11,390 nt of DNA from Rickettsiales bacterium (GTDB lineage: Bacteria > Pseudomonadota > Alphaproteobacteria > TMED109 > TMED131): NCBI GenBank assembly GCA_002690625.1, contig NZFJ01000003.1, forward strand, positions 1 to 11,390, in the 5' to 3' direction. The notes below the pieces were generated by a model. That model was given only the letters and a program-made list of their open reading frames with translations, did no database searches and was not told the DNA's origin. Shown piece after piece: positions 1-5,994 of the stretch. Each line of letters opens with the position of its first letter. Within the stretch, counting starts at the first letter, position 1. Both the position numbers and the translations under genes were made by a program.

Positions 1-240
1 ATATTTATATTATTATATGCTTTAATTTGGTTTTTTTCTTTATATAAAATCTATTTTTTATCTAAATTTGGTTTAAGATTATATATATCGTTAGTAATTC
101 TAGGTATTTTATTAAGTATTTTATCGAATTTAAAAATTTATGGTAAGTTATACTATATTTTAAGTTTACTCGAGCATATGATAATAGGCTCAATTATAGT
201 ATTTTCGTATTTTTCTAAAATTAAAGCTAAATTTAAATAA
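1..240 (+). CDS. C-terminal part of an unidentified integral membrane protein (5' end outside window)
   Basis: Frame 1 is open from the first base to a TAA at 238-240, giving 79 residues with no start needed inside the window. The translation begins IFILLYALIWFF and ends SYFSKIKAKFK. It is strongly hydrophobic, with about three membrane-spanning stretches (roughly residues 1-20, 27-44 and 52-70) separated by short Lys/Arg-containing loops and closed by a basic tail, which by the positive-inside rule would sit in the cytoplasm. I do not recognise the family from this fragment. A strong intrinsic terminator begins 41 bases after the stop, so this is the last gene of its transcript. The hydrophobic pattern and the stop placed just before the terminator make a real coding region likely; the function is unknown. 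Confidence 0.7.
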   Translation: MFILLYALIWFFSLYKIYFLSKFGLRLYISLVILGILLSILSNLKIYGKLYYILSLLEHMIIGSIIVFSYFSKIKAKFK

Positions 241-280
241 TTAGGCATGAATTATGAATAGCTTATTTGTAGTTCCTCCT

Positions 281-308
281 AAAAGAGAGGCTTTTAGCCT
301 CTCTTTTT
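281..308 (+). terminator. Rho-independent terminator after the first membrane-protein gene
   Basis: A perfect 12-bp stem (aaaagagaggct at 281-292 with agcctctctttt at 296-307) closes a 3-base TTT loop. The T run at 304-308 forms the end of the 3' arm and the U-tract. The stem is flanked by A's and T's, so it could also work weakly on the other strand, but no minus-strand gene ends here. Confidence 0.85.
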
Positions 309-318
309 AAGAATCTTT

Positions 319-347
319 TTGTGCGAAACATGTTTTCTTAGTATATT
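319..347 (+). promoter_or_regulatory. Candidate promoter for the MarC-family gene
   Basis: TTGTGC at 319-324 (weak -35) and TATATT at 342-347 (5/6 match to TATAAT) are separated by 17 bases. A transcript starting about 7 bases after the -10 would begin at or next to the ATG at 354, giving a leaderless mRNA. The -35 match is only 3/6 and AT-rich sequence produces such matches by chance. Confidence 0.3.
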
Positions 348-353
348 ACTATT

Positions 354-977
354 ATGGAGTATATAGAACCTCTTATAAAACCATTTGTACTTTACTTTGT
401 AGTTATCGATCCGATAGGAACAATTGCATTATTTCTAACGGTTTTACCAAATATTAAAGAAAAAAAAACCACAGTAGCATATGAAGGTACTTTTTATGCA
501 TTTTTAATTTTATTATTTTTTTTATTTTTTGGCAGATTTGTATTAAATCATCTTAATATTTCCATTTATTCTTTTAAAATAGCCGGAGGTATTATTCTTT
601 TATTAATATCCATAGAGATGCTTTTTAATAAAAGAGCTCAAAGAAGAGAAAAGTTTATGAAAAACGAGAAAGTATTTAGTTCTATTTTTCCTTTAGCGAT
701 TCCTTTATTAGCAGGCCCAGCAGCTATAACATCAGTTATAGTATCTGCTAGCTCCATAAAAGAAAATTATTTTACTACTATACTATATGATATAATTTCA
801 TTATTTCTTGTTTTATTAATCACATTAGTAATGTTTTTAATTACTATAAAATATGAAAAGTTTATAAATACTAAATTTTTGCAAGTATTCTCAAGAATTA
901 TAGGAATTTTGTTATGTGCGTTGTCCATACAATTTATTCTAGATGGCATTTTTATCTATTTTAATACCTTAAATTAA
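354..977 (+). CDS. MarC-family integral membrane protein
   Basis: This 207-residue protein has about six hydrophobic segments and the landmarks of the MarC/YchE/YhgN family. These are FVVIDPIGTIALFL (residues 15-28), the second-half repeat FPLAIPLLAGPAAIT (112-126), and the C-terminal SRIIGILLCALSIQFILDGI (180-199). The two 'DPIG / AGPAAIT' re-entrant-like motifs are typical, and the length matches the family (about 200-215). MarC proteins sit in the inner membrane; despite the name they are not established drug pumps and their substrate is unknown. The ATG at 354 has no Shine-Dalgarno upstream, and an in-frame TAG at 339-341 rules out an earlier start except non-standard ATT codons. The next in-frame Met is residue 89, so 354 is the only sensible start. 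It lies between the terminator at 281-308 and the leader at 1034. Confidence 0.93.
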   Translation: MEYIEPLIKPFVLYFVVIDPIGTIALFLTVLPNIKEKKTTVAYEGTFYAFLILLFFLFFGRFVLNHLNISIYSFKIAGGIILLLISIEMLFNKRAQRREKFMKNEKVFSSIFPLAIPLLAGPAAITSVIVSASSIKENYFTTILYDIISLFLVLLITLVMFLITIKYEKFINTKFLQVFSRIIGILLCALSIQFILDGIFIYFNTLN

Positions 978-1033
978 AACTTATTAATAATTATTTATTT
1001 ATTTATTAAATTCTATTATGCTATTAATTTTAT

Positions 1034-1047
1034 GAAAGGAGGTGGTC
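1034..1047 (+). promoter_or_regulatory. Near-perfect Shine-Dalgarno of the 16-codon micro-ORF
   Basis: gaaaggaggtggtc matches 13 of 14 bases of the perfect complement of the usual 16S rRNA 3' tail (gaaaggaggtgatc). The GGAGG core at 1038-1042 lies 6 bases before the ATG at 1049. No other gene in the window has a match this long; most have only 4-6 bases. Confidence 0.7.
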
Positions 1048-1048
1048 T

Positions 1049-1099
1049 ATGTCTAAAATTTTAGATCTAGTCACTTTCTATATTCGTATAGAAAAGTGA
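1049..1099 (+). CDS. Candidate 16-residue leader peptide / micro-ORF
   Basis: ATG at 1049 runs to TGA at 1097-1099, followed at once by an in-frame TAG, giving MSKILDLVTFYIRIEK. The strong Shine-Dalgarno at ideal spacing argues that ribosomes load here. The peptide has no run of one amino acid as in classical biosynthetic attenuators, no clear signal sequence, and I do not recognise it. Codon 8 through the stop forms the hairpin at 1071-1099, so a translating ribosome would melt it. It could be a leader peptide, a small membrane-associated or toxic peptide, or simply a ribosome-binding element of a structured RNA. Real translation is inference from the ribosome-binding site only. Confidence 0.4.
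   Translation: MSKILDLVTFYIRIEK
1071..1099 (+). promoter_or_regulatory. Hairpin 1 with UUCG loop, overlapping the micro-ORF stop
   Basis: tcactttctata (1071-1082) pairs with tatagaaaagtga (1087-1099) across a ttcg loop (1083-1086). There are 12 base pairs with one bulged A (1095). The closing pair is A-U, not the C-G of the extra-stable cUUCGg loop. No T-tract follows, so it is not an obvious terminator. Confidence 0.55.
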
Positions 1100-1112
1100 T
1101 AGAATAAAAATT

Positions 1113-1144
1113 ATAGTAGGAGGACAAAAATATTCTCCTACTAT
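1113..1144 (+). promoter_or_regulatory. Hairpin 2, burying an AGGAGG sequence; possible attenuator or weak terminator
   Basis: atagtaggag (1113-1122) pairs perfectly with ctcctactat (1135-1144); one G-U and one A-U pair (1123-1124 with 1133-1134) extend the stem to 12 pairs around an 8-base loop (1125-1132). The 5' arm contains AGGAGG, which is masked when folded. The 3' arm runs into only three T's, so termination would be weak. The Shine-Dalgarno of the next gene (GGAG, 1154-1157) lies just outside the stem. Confidence 0.55.
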
Positions 1145-1163
1145 TTACAAAAAGGAGTAAAAT

Positions 1164-1397
1164 ATGAAAAAATCTATGTTTATAATTATTATAAGTTTAT
1201 TTTTAAGTTCCAACATTTACGCTGGATGCATGAAAAGTGAAATAAAACAGCTAGATGCAAAGCTCAACGAAAGTCAATTAAGCAATAAAGCTAAAGCTGA
1301 AGTAAGCAAGCTGAGAGATATAGTTGTGGCTAACGAACATAAAAATTCCGAACTCGCATTTGAAAGTTATGAAAAAGCAATAAGCCTTTTAAATTAG
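1164..1397 (+). CDS. Small secreted helical protein, unknown function
   Basis: This 77-residue product has a clear signal peptide: basic MKK, a hydrophobic core (FIIIISLFLSS) and a likely cut after NIYA (residue 20). YAGC at 19-22 resembles a lipobox except for Tyr at -3, so a lipoprotein anchored at C22 is a weaker alternative. The mature part (about 57 residues) is charged and probably all helical, ending in AFESYEKAISLLN. It resembles, from memory, small alphaproteobacterial exported proteins with a 'KLRD...A...A.SLL' tail, but I cannot assign a named family. GGAG at 1154-1157 sits 6 bases before the ATG. The gene is preceded by the micro-ORF/two-hairpin leader, which may control it, and is followed by the stem-loop at 1409-1436. 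Confidence 0.75.
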   Translation: MKKSMFIIIISLFLSSNIYAGCMKSEIKQLDAKLNESQLSNKAKAEVSKLRDIVVANEHKNSELAFESYEKAISLLN

Positions 1398-1408
1398 TTA
1401 ATACATAA

Positions 1409-1436
1409 ATTTAGAGTAGTTTTTACTACTCTAAAT
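1409..1436. terminator. Stem-loop between convergent genes (bidirectional terminator candidate)
   Basis: A 12-bp perfect stem (atttagagtagt 1409-1420 / actactctaaat 1425-1436) closes a TTTT loop. It lies after the plus-strand stop at 1395-1397 and overlaps the last codons and stop of the minus-strand symporter gene. Flanking T-tracts are short on both sides (TTTA on the minus strand), so efficiency is uncertain. Confidence 0.6.
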
Positions 1437-2900
1437 CTTACTAAATTCTTCAGATTTTATCTTTTCCGTTATACCCCGCTCAAATACCATACTGAATAAA
1501 ATTACACATGTTAAGTTACCAATTATACCAATAAGCCCAGCGTGTAAGTCATACAAAGTTGAACTAGCAAAATATTGATAATAGATTGTAATTATAACTC
1601 CTACAACTAATCCTAAGATCACTGCTTTTGAATTTACTTTTTTAAAGAATAATGCACAATAAACTGATGGAGCTAACTGTGCTATTGGACCATACGCCCC
1701 TAATAAAAGTTGAATTAATCCTTCGCTTCCAAATATTGCTAATAAATAAGATACACCGCCTATTATAAAAACTGCAGCTCTCATTATCCAAAGTTCTATA
1801 TTTTCCGGAATTTTAGAGTATATTGCTTTGCATATATCTCTACCGAAAGATACTGATGCTCCATGGGTAATTGCATCGGAAGATGACATAGCTGCAGCTA
1901 AAGCTCCTGCTCCAACAATACCATACAATATGCCTGATTCAGTTAAAAAATTAGTTATCAAATATGGAAGTATTTGTCCTGAAGAGTCAATCTCGTCTTT
2001 ACCAACTATTCCATACCCTGAAAAACCAATAAATAAGACTGGTAAAAGAAACAAAGCAAAAATTGGGTAAACTGCAACTGTAGTCTTAATTCTTTTTTCA
2101 GTTGTAGTATATGATTTTGTAAATAAATGTGGCCACATTACAAAACCAATCATAGAAATAATTATATTACTACTATATCTTGCTTTTGTCATAGCTGATC
2201 CCTCTTCACCTATTATAAGAAAACTGCTATTACTGCTAGTAATACTTTCAAACATATTTCCTATTCCTCCATGTAACTTTTCTACAAAATATATTCCTAG
2301 AACCCATGCTATAATTAACATTAAAATAGCTTGAAAAACATCACTCCAGGCAGCACCTCTTACTCCACTAGTTGCAACATAAATTACTACAATACCAAAT
2401 GAAATAAATGCACCTAACCAATAAGGTATATTTCCATAAGTTAATACATTAAAAATATAAGCCATGCCTTTTATTTGCAAAGTTAGATAAGGTATAAATG
2501 CTAATATGGCTACAATACCAACTATTACTGTTAATATTTTTGATTGGTATCTATCTCCAAGAAAATCGCCCATAGTTATGTAATTATTTTTTTTACCTAT
2601 CTTTGAAACTTTTGGTCCTATAACATACCAAGGCATTAAACCTAAGGTACAGTAGACTAAAATATAAAATGAGGCGGCCCCCTTTGAATACGCCCAACCT
2701 GGTCCTCCTAAAAAAGCAAATGCTGAAAATATAGTTCCTCCCATTAGAAACCACATTACAAAAAAATTAAATGACCTATCCCCTACTGCATATTCCGAAA
2801 GAGAGAAAAAAGATTTTCCCTTTCCAGCCATAACACCTATTAAAAATGCTAATGTTAAATAAATAGAAATAGCCACCAGTGCTATATGCCATTTTTCCAT
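1431..2900 (-). CDS. Sodium:solute symporter family (SSS) transporter
   Basis: This 489-residue inner-membrane protein has about 13 hydrophobic segments, the usual length and topology of the SSS (SLC5-like, LeuT-fold) family. Family landmarks include GGTIFSAFAFLGGPGWAY (residues 54-71), ATSGVRGAAWSDVFQAILM (176-194), and GAGALAAAMSSSDAITHGAS (330-349), where the SSSD stretch corresponds to the conserved Na2-site region. It should import a small solute with sodium. The gene starts one base after the DUF3311 stop (TAATATG), with AAGGA 8-10 bases upstream. Pairing with a DUF3311 protein recalls monocarboxylate-type SSS permeases with small partner subunits (compare ActP with its DUF485 partner), so an organic acid is a reasonable but unproven substrate; a PanF- or proline-type substrate cannot be excluded. 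Its stop lies within the stem-loop at 1409-1436. Confidence 0.92.
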   Translation of the reverse strand: MEKWHIALVAISIYLTLAFLIGVMAGKGKSFFSLSEYAVGDRSFNFFVMWFLMGGTIFSAFAFLGGPGWAYSKGAASFYILVYCTLGLMPWYVIGPKVSKIGKKNNYITMGDFLGDRYQSKILTVIVGIVAILAFIPYLTLQIKGMAYIFNVLTYGNIPYWLGAFISFGIVVIYVATSGVRGAAWSDVFQAILMLIIAWVLGIYFVEKLHGGIGNMFESITSSNSSFLIIGEEGSAMTKARYSSNIIISMIGFVMWPHLFTKSYTTTEKRIKTTVAVYPIFALFLLPVLFIGFSGYGIVGKDEIDSSGQILPYLITNFLTESGILYGIVGAGALAAAMSSSDAITHGASVSFGRDICKAIYSKIPENIELWIMRAAVFIIGGVSYLLAIFGSEGLIQLLLGAYGPIAQLAPSVYCALFFKKVNSKAVILGLVVGVIITIYYQYFASSTLYDLHAGLIGIIGNLTCVILFSMVFERGITEKIKSEEFSKI

Positions 2901-2901
2901 A

Positions 2902-3111
2902 TTAGTATTCCTTATTATCTATAAATAAAAAAATTATAATGCCAATAAATTGCACCAGAATACAGCAAATTATCCAAAATAAAGAAAATGGTATTCCTAA
3001 AAAAACTGGTTCTACTCTATTGCCTAAGTTATATAAAGGAAATACAAGCAAGAGTAAAATAAATAAGCTAAATAAAGAAAAAGCTAAATCTATTTTATTT
3101 CTTTTTTTCAT
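2902..3111 (-). CDS. DUF3311-family small membrane protein (symporter partner)
   Basis: The product has two membrane segments joined by the family's core motif: PLYNLGNRVEPVFLGIPFSLFW, a Pro/Asn-rich turn then EPVFLGIPF. It ends in a short charged tail. I chose the ATG at 3111 (69 residues), one base after the gloA stop (TGATATG). A TTG at 3132 would add 7 residues and overlap gloA by 20 bases, but gains no hydrophobic or conserved sequence, and neither start has a clear Shine-Dalgarno. Translation probably depends on ribosomes finishing gloA. DUF3311 proteins are typically encoded directly before SSS symporters, as here. They are thought of as accessory subunits by analogy with other small partners, but their exact role is not established. 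Confidence 0.85.
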   Translation of the reverse strand: MKKRNKIDLAFSLFSLFILLLLVFPLYNLGNRVEPVFLGIPFSLFWIICCILVQFIGIIIFLFIDNKEY

Positions 3112-3112
3112 A

Positions 3113-3658
3113 TCAGTTTGAATTTTTTTCAATCATATCTGCCTGTAGTATTTCAATCCAATAACCATCTGGGTCTTGTATAAAAGCTAAACCTTTCATC
3201 TTTCCATCATCTGGTCTTTTTACAAATTTAACACCAAGCTTTTCAAACCTTTCAGAAGCTTTATATACATCAGGAACACTAAATCCTATGTGACCAAACC
3301 CTTGTGGATCAGAGTTTCCGTTGTGATAGGTAAAGTTTTCATCTTTCTCAGTTCCCCAATTATGGGTTAGTTCAAGCATAGCTCTTTGACTAAAAGTCCA
3401 CGTAGTTCTTGCATTGTCATCTTCACCTGGTACGGAACTTGATTCCACATCTCCTTCCATGCCTAAAAAATATAGCGTAAAACTCATTTCTGGAAAATCT
3501 AGCTTTCTATACAAAGTCATACCCATTATCCTAGTGTAAAAATCTAAAGATATTTTAGGATCTTTTATTCTAAGCATTGTTTGATTAAAAACGAATTCTT
3601 TGGTTTCAGTTATTGTATCTTCACAAAGACCATCAGCTTTTTCAAAATGTTTACCCAT
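3113..3658 (-). CDS. gloA: Lactoylglutathione lyase (glyoxalase I), long eukaryote-like form
   Basis: This 181-residue cytosolic enzyme converts the hemithioacetal of methylglyoxal and glutathione to S-lactoylglutathione. Two βαβββ glyoxalase modules are visible (about residues 22-98 and 118-173). The four metal ligands are all present: Q26 (FNQTML), E96 (MLELTHNWG), H123 (GFGHIGF) and E169 (GYWIEIL). The length, the N-terminal extension and motifs such as [13 protein letters not shown] and [19 protein letters not shown] are those of the human/plant/yeast-type enzyme, in contrast to the shorter E. coli GloA (about 135 residues). That long class is usually zinc-dependent, but the metal is inference. 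TAAGGTGATA directly before the ATG supplies a Shine-Dalgarno. It is the first gene of a tight operon with DUF3311 and the symporter. The partner enzyme GloB is not in the window. Confidence 0.95.
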   Translation of the reverse strand: MGKHFEKADGLCEDTITETKEFVFNQTMLRIKDPKISLDFYTRIMGMTLYRKLDFPEMSFTLYFLGMEGDVESSSVPGEDDNARTTWTFSQRAMLELTHNWGTEKDENFTYHNGNSDPQGFGHIGFSVPDVYKASERFEKLGVKFVKRPDDGKMKGLAFIQDPDGYWIEILQADMIEKNSN

Positions 3659-3685
3659 TATATCACCTTATGTATTTACAGTTAT

Positions 3686-3691
3686 ATTATA
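3686..3691 (-). promoter_or_regulatory. Candidate -10 box for the gloA operon
   Basis: A perfect TATAAT on the minus strand (3691 to 3686) lies about 28 bases upstream of the gloA ATG. It would give a 5' leader of roughly 20 bases that contains the AAGGTG ribosome-binding site. No good -35 hexamer is found 16-18 bases upstream, and the surrounding sequence is nearly all A/T, so confidence is limited. Confidence 0.35.
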
Positions 3692-3758
3692 AAGAAATTA
3701 AAAATAATAACAGAAAAAAAATTAATAAATAATCTTGAATATATTATAAAATAATAGA

Positions 3759-3782
3759 GGCCCTTAAAACTTTTTAAGGGCC
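3759..3782 (-). terminator. Intrinsic terminator of the GMC dehydrogenase operon
   Basis: A GC-rich stem stands out in an AT-rich gap: ggcccttaaa (3759-3768) pairs with tttaagggcc (3773-3782) around a 4-base loop. It begins 24 bases after the GMC stop on the minus strand and is followed in that direction by TCTATTATTTTAT, a broken U-tract. On the plus strand there is no gene to terminate. Confidence 0.7.
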
Positions 3783-3806
3783 CTATTTAAACGTATATTT
3801 TTCTAA

Positions 3807-5384
3807 TTATATAGTTCCTTTTGCCATTTCTTTAGCTATATGCTCAGCTTGTCTAATAGCTAATGAAACTATTGTCAGAGTTGGGTTTTCTGCAGCACCT
3901 GTAGTAAATTGACTACCATCTGAGATGAATAGATTAGAAATATCATGAGATTTACCATTTTTATCACAAACTCCATCTCTTGCCTTTTCACTCATTCTAC
4001 AAGTACCAAGGTTATGCGTTGAAGGATAGGGAGGTGTCTCAAAAATATCAACTGCACCCGCTGCTTTATACACGTCTGTACCTTTTCCAAATGCATGTTT
4101 TCTCATTTTAAGGTCATTTTCATGATCATCAAAATGTACATTTGGAACAGGCATACCATTTTGGTCTTTTTCATTCATATTCAAGCTTACTCTATTTGAT
4201 TCTTGCGGCATATCTTCTCCCACAATCCACATTCCTGCCATATGATCAAAGTTTTCTAAAAACTTACCTACTTTGGGTCCATAACCGGTAGTTCCAGGTT
4301 TTAAAAAAGCTGCCATAAACGGTAACCCTAATGATAGAGTTTCCATCTCGTAACCACCTACAAAACCTCTGGATGGATCATTTCTTGACTCATCAGTAAT
4401 AATTCCAGCCATAGTAGTACCTCTGTGCATATTAACTGGTTTATCCATTAACGCATATACTGAAGCAGTTAAATGCCTCATATAATTTTTTCCAACTTGA
4501 CCAGCAGAATTAGACAAACCATCAGGATACATAGATGAATTTGACATCAATAGCAACCTTGGAGTTTCTATAGAGTTTCCAGCTACTGCGACTATTCGAG
4601 CTTTCTGCTTTTGCTGGTTACCCTCTTTGTCTACATAAACTACTCCATCAATTTTTCCACTTTTATTGTGCGTAATCTGAATAACATGCGCCTCGGTTCT
4701 TAATTCGAAGTTTCCTGTTTTTTCTGCTTTGGGTATTTCCGAATAACCAGCTGACCACTTAGCTCCTGATTTACAGCCTTGGAAACAAAATCCTAGTTGC
4801 AAACAAGCATTTCTTCCATCTCTAGGAACACTATTAATACCCATTCTTCCAGTGTGACAATCTTTATAACCCATTTTTTTAGCACCATCATATAAAACTT
4901 TAAAGTTATTATTACCTGGCAACCCTGGTATTCCATGAGTTCTTGTTACACCAATTTTATCTTCAGCCTTATCATAGTAAGGCTCCATTTCTTTTAAAGA
5001 GATAGGCCAATCTAATAAATTAGCTCCAGCTATATCTCCATATTCTGTTTTAACTTTAAACTCATGCTCTTGGAATCTAAGAGATGCACCAGCCCAATGT
5101 AGGGTTGACCCACCTACGCTTTTAACAATCCAAGCTGGTAGTCCTGAAAAGTCAGTTGCAACTCTCCAACTACCGGAAGTAGTTCTTTTATCTAGCCAAG
5201 CTGTCTGTAAAAATGCTCCCCACTCGTCATTAACAAAATCATCTGGTGTATATCTTTTACCTGCTTCTAAACATACTACCTTCACACCTTTCTGAGCTAA
5301 CTCATTAGAAAGGGTACCTCCTCCTGCTCCAGAGCCTATAACTACTGCAACACTGTCGTCATTTAAATCAAATTTTTTTGCCAT
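3807..5384 (-). CDS. GMC-family FAD-dependent dehydrogenase, large subunit (gluconate 2-dehydrogenase-like)
   Basis: This 525-residue flavoprotein carries the FAD dinucleotide-binding fold VIGSGAGGGTLSNEL with the ribose-binding acidic residue in CLEAG (residues 15-42). SVGGSTLHWAG (89-99) is a second FAD contact. The C-terminal GMC domain holds the expected catalytic pair H457 (THNLGTCRM) and N500 (AENPTLT). C194, C200 and C204 (C-x5-C-x3-C before GAKWSAG) match the spacing that binds a 3Fe-4S cluster in FAD glucose/fructose dehydrogenase-type large subunits. The protein has no signal peptide and is expected to be carried through the Tat system by the small subunit encoded 20 bases upstream. 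The substrate could be gluconate, another sugar, or a polyol or alcohol. AGGGAGA lies about 10 bases before the ATG. No cytochrome c subunit gene is adjacent, so the electron acceptor is unclear. Confidence 0.92.
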   Translation of the reverse strand: MAKKFDLNDDSVAVVIGSGAGGGTLSNELAQKGVKVVCLEAGKRYTPDDFVNDEWGAFLQTAWLDKRTTSGSWRVATDFSGLPAWIVKSVGGSTLHWAGASLRFQEHEFKVKTEYGDIAGANLLDWPISLKEMEPYYDKAEDKIGVTRTHGIPGLPGNNNFKVLYDGAKKMGYKDCHTGRMGINSVPRDGRNACLQLGFCFQGCKSGAKWSAGYSEIPKAEKTGNFELRTEAHVIQITHNKSGKIDGVVYVDKEGNQQKQKARIVAVAGNSIETPRLLLMSNSSMYPDGLSNSAGQVGKNYMRHLTASVYALMDKPVNMHRGTTMAGIITDESRNDPSRGFVGGYEMETLSLGLPFMAAFLKPGTTGYGPKVGKFLENFDHMAGMWIVGEDMPQESNRVSLNMNEKDQNGMPVPNVHFDDHENDLKMRKHAFGKGTDVYKAAGAVDIFETPPYPSTHNLGTCRMSEKARDGVCDKNGKSHDISNLFISDGSQFTTGAAENPTLTIVSLAIRQAEHIAKEMAKGTI

Positions 5385-5404
5385 TTTTTAATTTCTCCCT
5401 ATAG

Positions 5405-5959
5405 TTATTCCCACCAGCCCTTTGGACTAGCATCTTCTGGTGGTTGTGGCCAATCTGCATCCTGAAACCCTCTAAGGTAGTAGCCTCCTTTATCATAAGA
5501 AGCTCCTTCCCATCCAGCTGCATCCCATACCCTCTTATTATTAAAGAATACGTTTACCATTTCGCCTTTAACTGAATTAAATAAGCTTTTACCTTCCATT
5601 GATTTAAGAACACTCATTCTTTTTTTACTAGAAGAACTCATATATTTATCTCCAGAAGCTTTATCAAATTCTTCTACACCTTGGGTTAGTGCAGTTTTAA
5701 GTGATTCGTCTTTAGCTGCTTTAGCATCCAATGAGTCTACTGCTATCATATATAAATCATCAGAAAACCTCTTTCCAGGAAACATATCTTTCCCTACAAG
5801 AAGTATGGTTTTTGCAACATGATTATTTATAGCAGTTTTGTTTGCAGCCCAAGCATTAAAAGAGTTTAACTGAACAACTCCTCCTGCTAAAACTATAAAG
5901 CCTGAAGTCTTACCTGCTTTTTTAAGAAAAGATCTTCTACTTAAATTACTATTACTCAT
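5405..5959 (-). CDS. Gluconate 2-dehydrogenase subunit 3 family protein with Tat signal
   Basis: The 184-residue product starts with a twin-arginine signal: SRRSFLKK at residues 7-14, a hydrophobic stretch FIVLAGGVVQL, and a probable cleavage after AWA (residue 38). The mature part has the family pattern, with DMFPGKRFSDDLYMIAVDSLD near residues 58-78 and a Trp/Gly-rich end GYYLRGFQDADWPQPP (159-174). In characterised three-subunit GMC dehydrogenases the small subunit is needed for export and maturation of the flavoprotein. Here it probably delivers the folded, FAD-loaded large subunit to the periplasm. The ATG is preceded by GGGGGGAGAAT, a strong ribosome-binding site. It is the first gene of a two-gene operon with the GMC subunit 20 bases downstream and a promoter candidate at 5995-6022. 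Confidence 0.92.
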   Translation of the reverse strand: MSNSNLSRRSFLKKAGKTSGFIVLAGGVVQLNSFNAWAANKTAINNHVAKTILLVGKDMFPGKRFSDDLYMIAVDSLDAKAAKDESLKTALTQGVEEFDKASGDKYMSSSSKKRMSVLKSMEGKSLFNSVKGEMVNVFFNNKRVWDAAGWEGASYDKGGYYLRGFQDADWPQPPEDASPKGWWE

Positions 5960-5994
5960 ATTCTCCCCCCGTTCAATAATATTAATTTAATATA

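Noticed and set aside
281..308. Inverted repeat considered as an insertion-sequence end or attachment site
   Set aside because: A perfect stem, tiny loop and T-run right after a stop codon fit an intrinsic terminator; no transposase or direct repeats are nearby.
767..949. 60-codon minus-strand open frame
   Set aside because: It lies entirely inside the MarC-family gene, has no ribosome-binding site, and the translation has no recognisable features.
354..977. MarC-family gene as an antibiotic-resistance determinant
   Set aside because: The family name is historical; a drug-efflux role for MarC proteins is not supported, so no resistance claim is made.
991..1006. (TTAT)4 short tandem repeat as a possible binding site or variable repeat
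   Set aside because: Only four units in an extremely AT-rich gap; expected by chance and without a partner copy elsewhere in the window.
1828..2070. 80-codon plus-strand open frame
   Set aside because: Antisense shadow of the symporter gene, whose motifs are clear; Pro/Lys-rich composition is an artefact of reading hydrophobic codons backwards.
3113..3115. Possible TGA recoding (alternative genetic code)
   Set aside because: TGA ends gloA, rnpA and the micro-ORF at sensible positions, while Trp is encoded by TGG throughout.
2939..3121. 60-codon plus-strand open frame
   Set aside because: Antisense to the DUF3311 gene, which carries the recognised family motif and tight operon spacing.
3659..3806. 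Gap between gloA and the GMC gene examined for a riboswitch
   Set aside because: It holds only a -10-like box and the GC-rich terminator; the rest is plain A/T sequence with no further conserved-looking structure.
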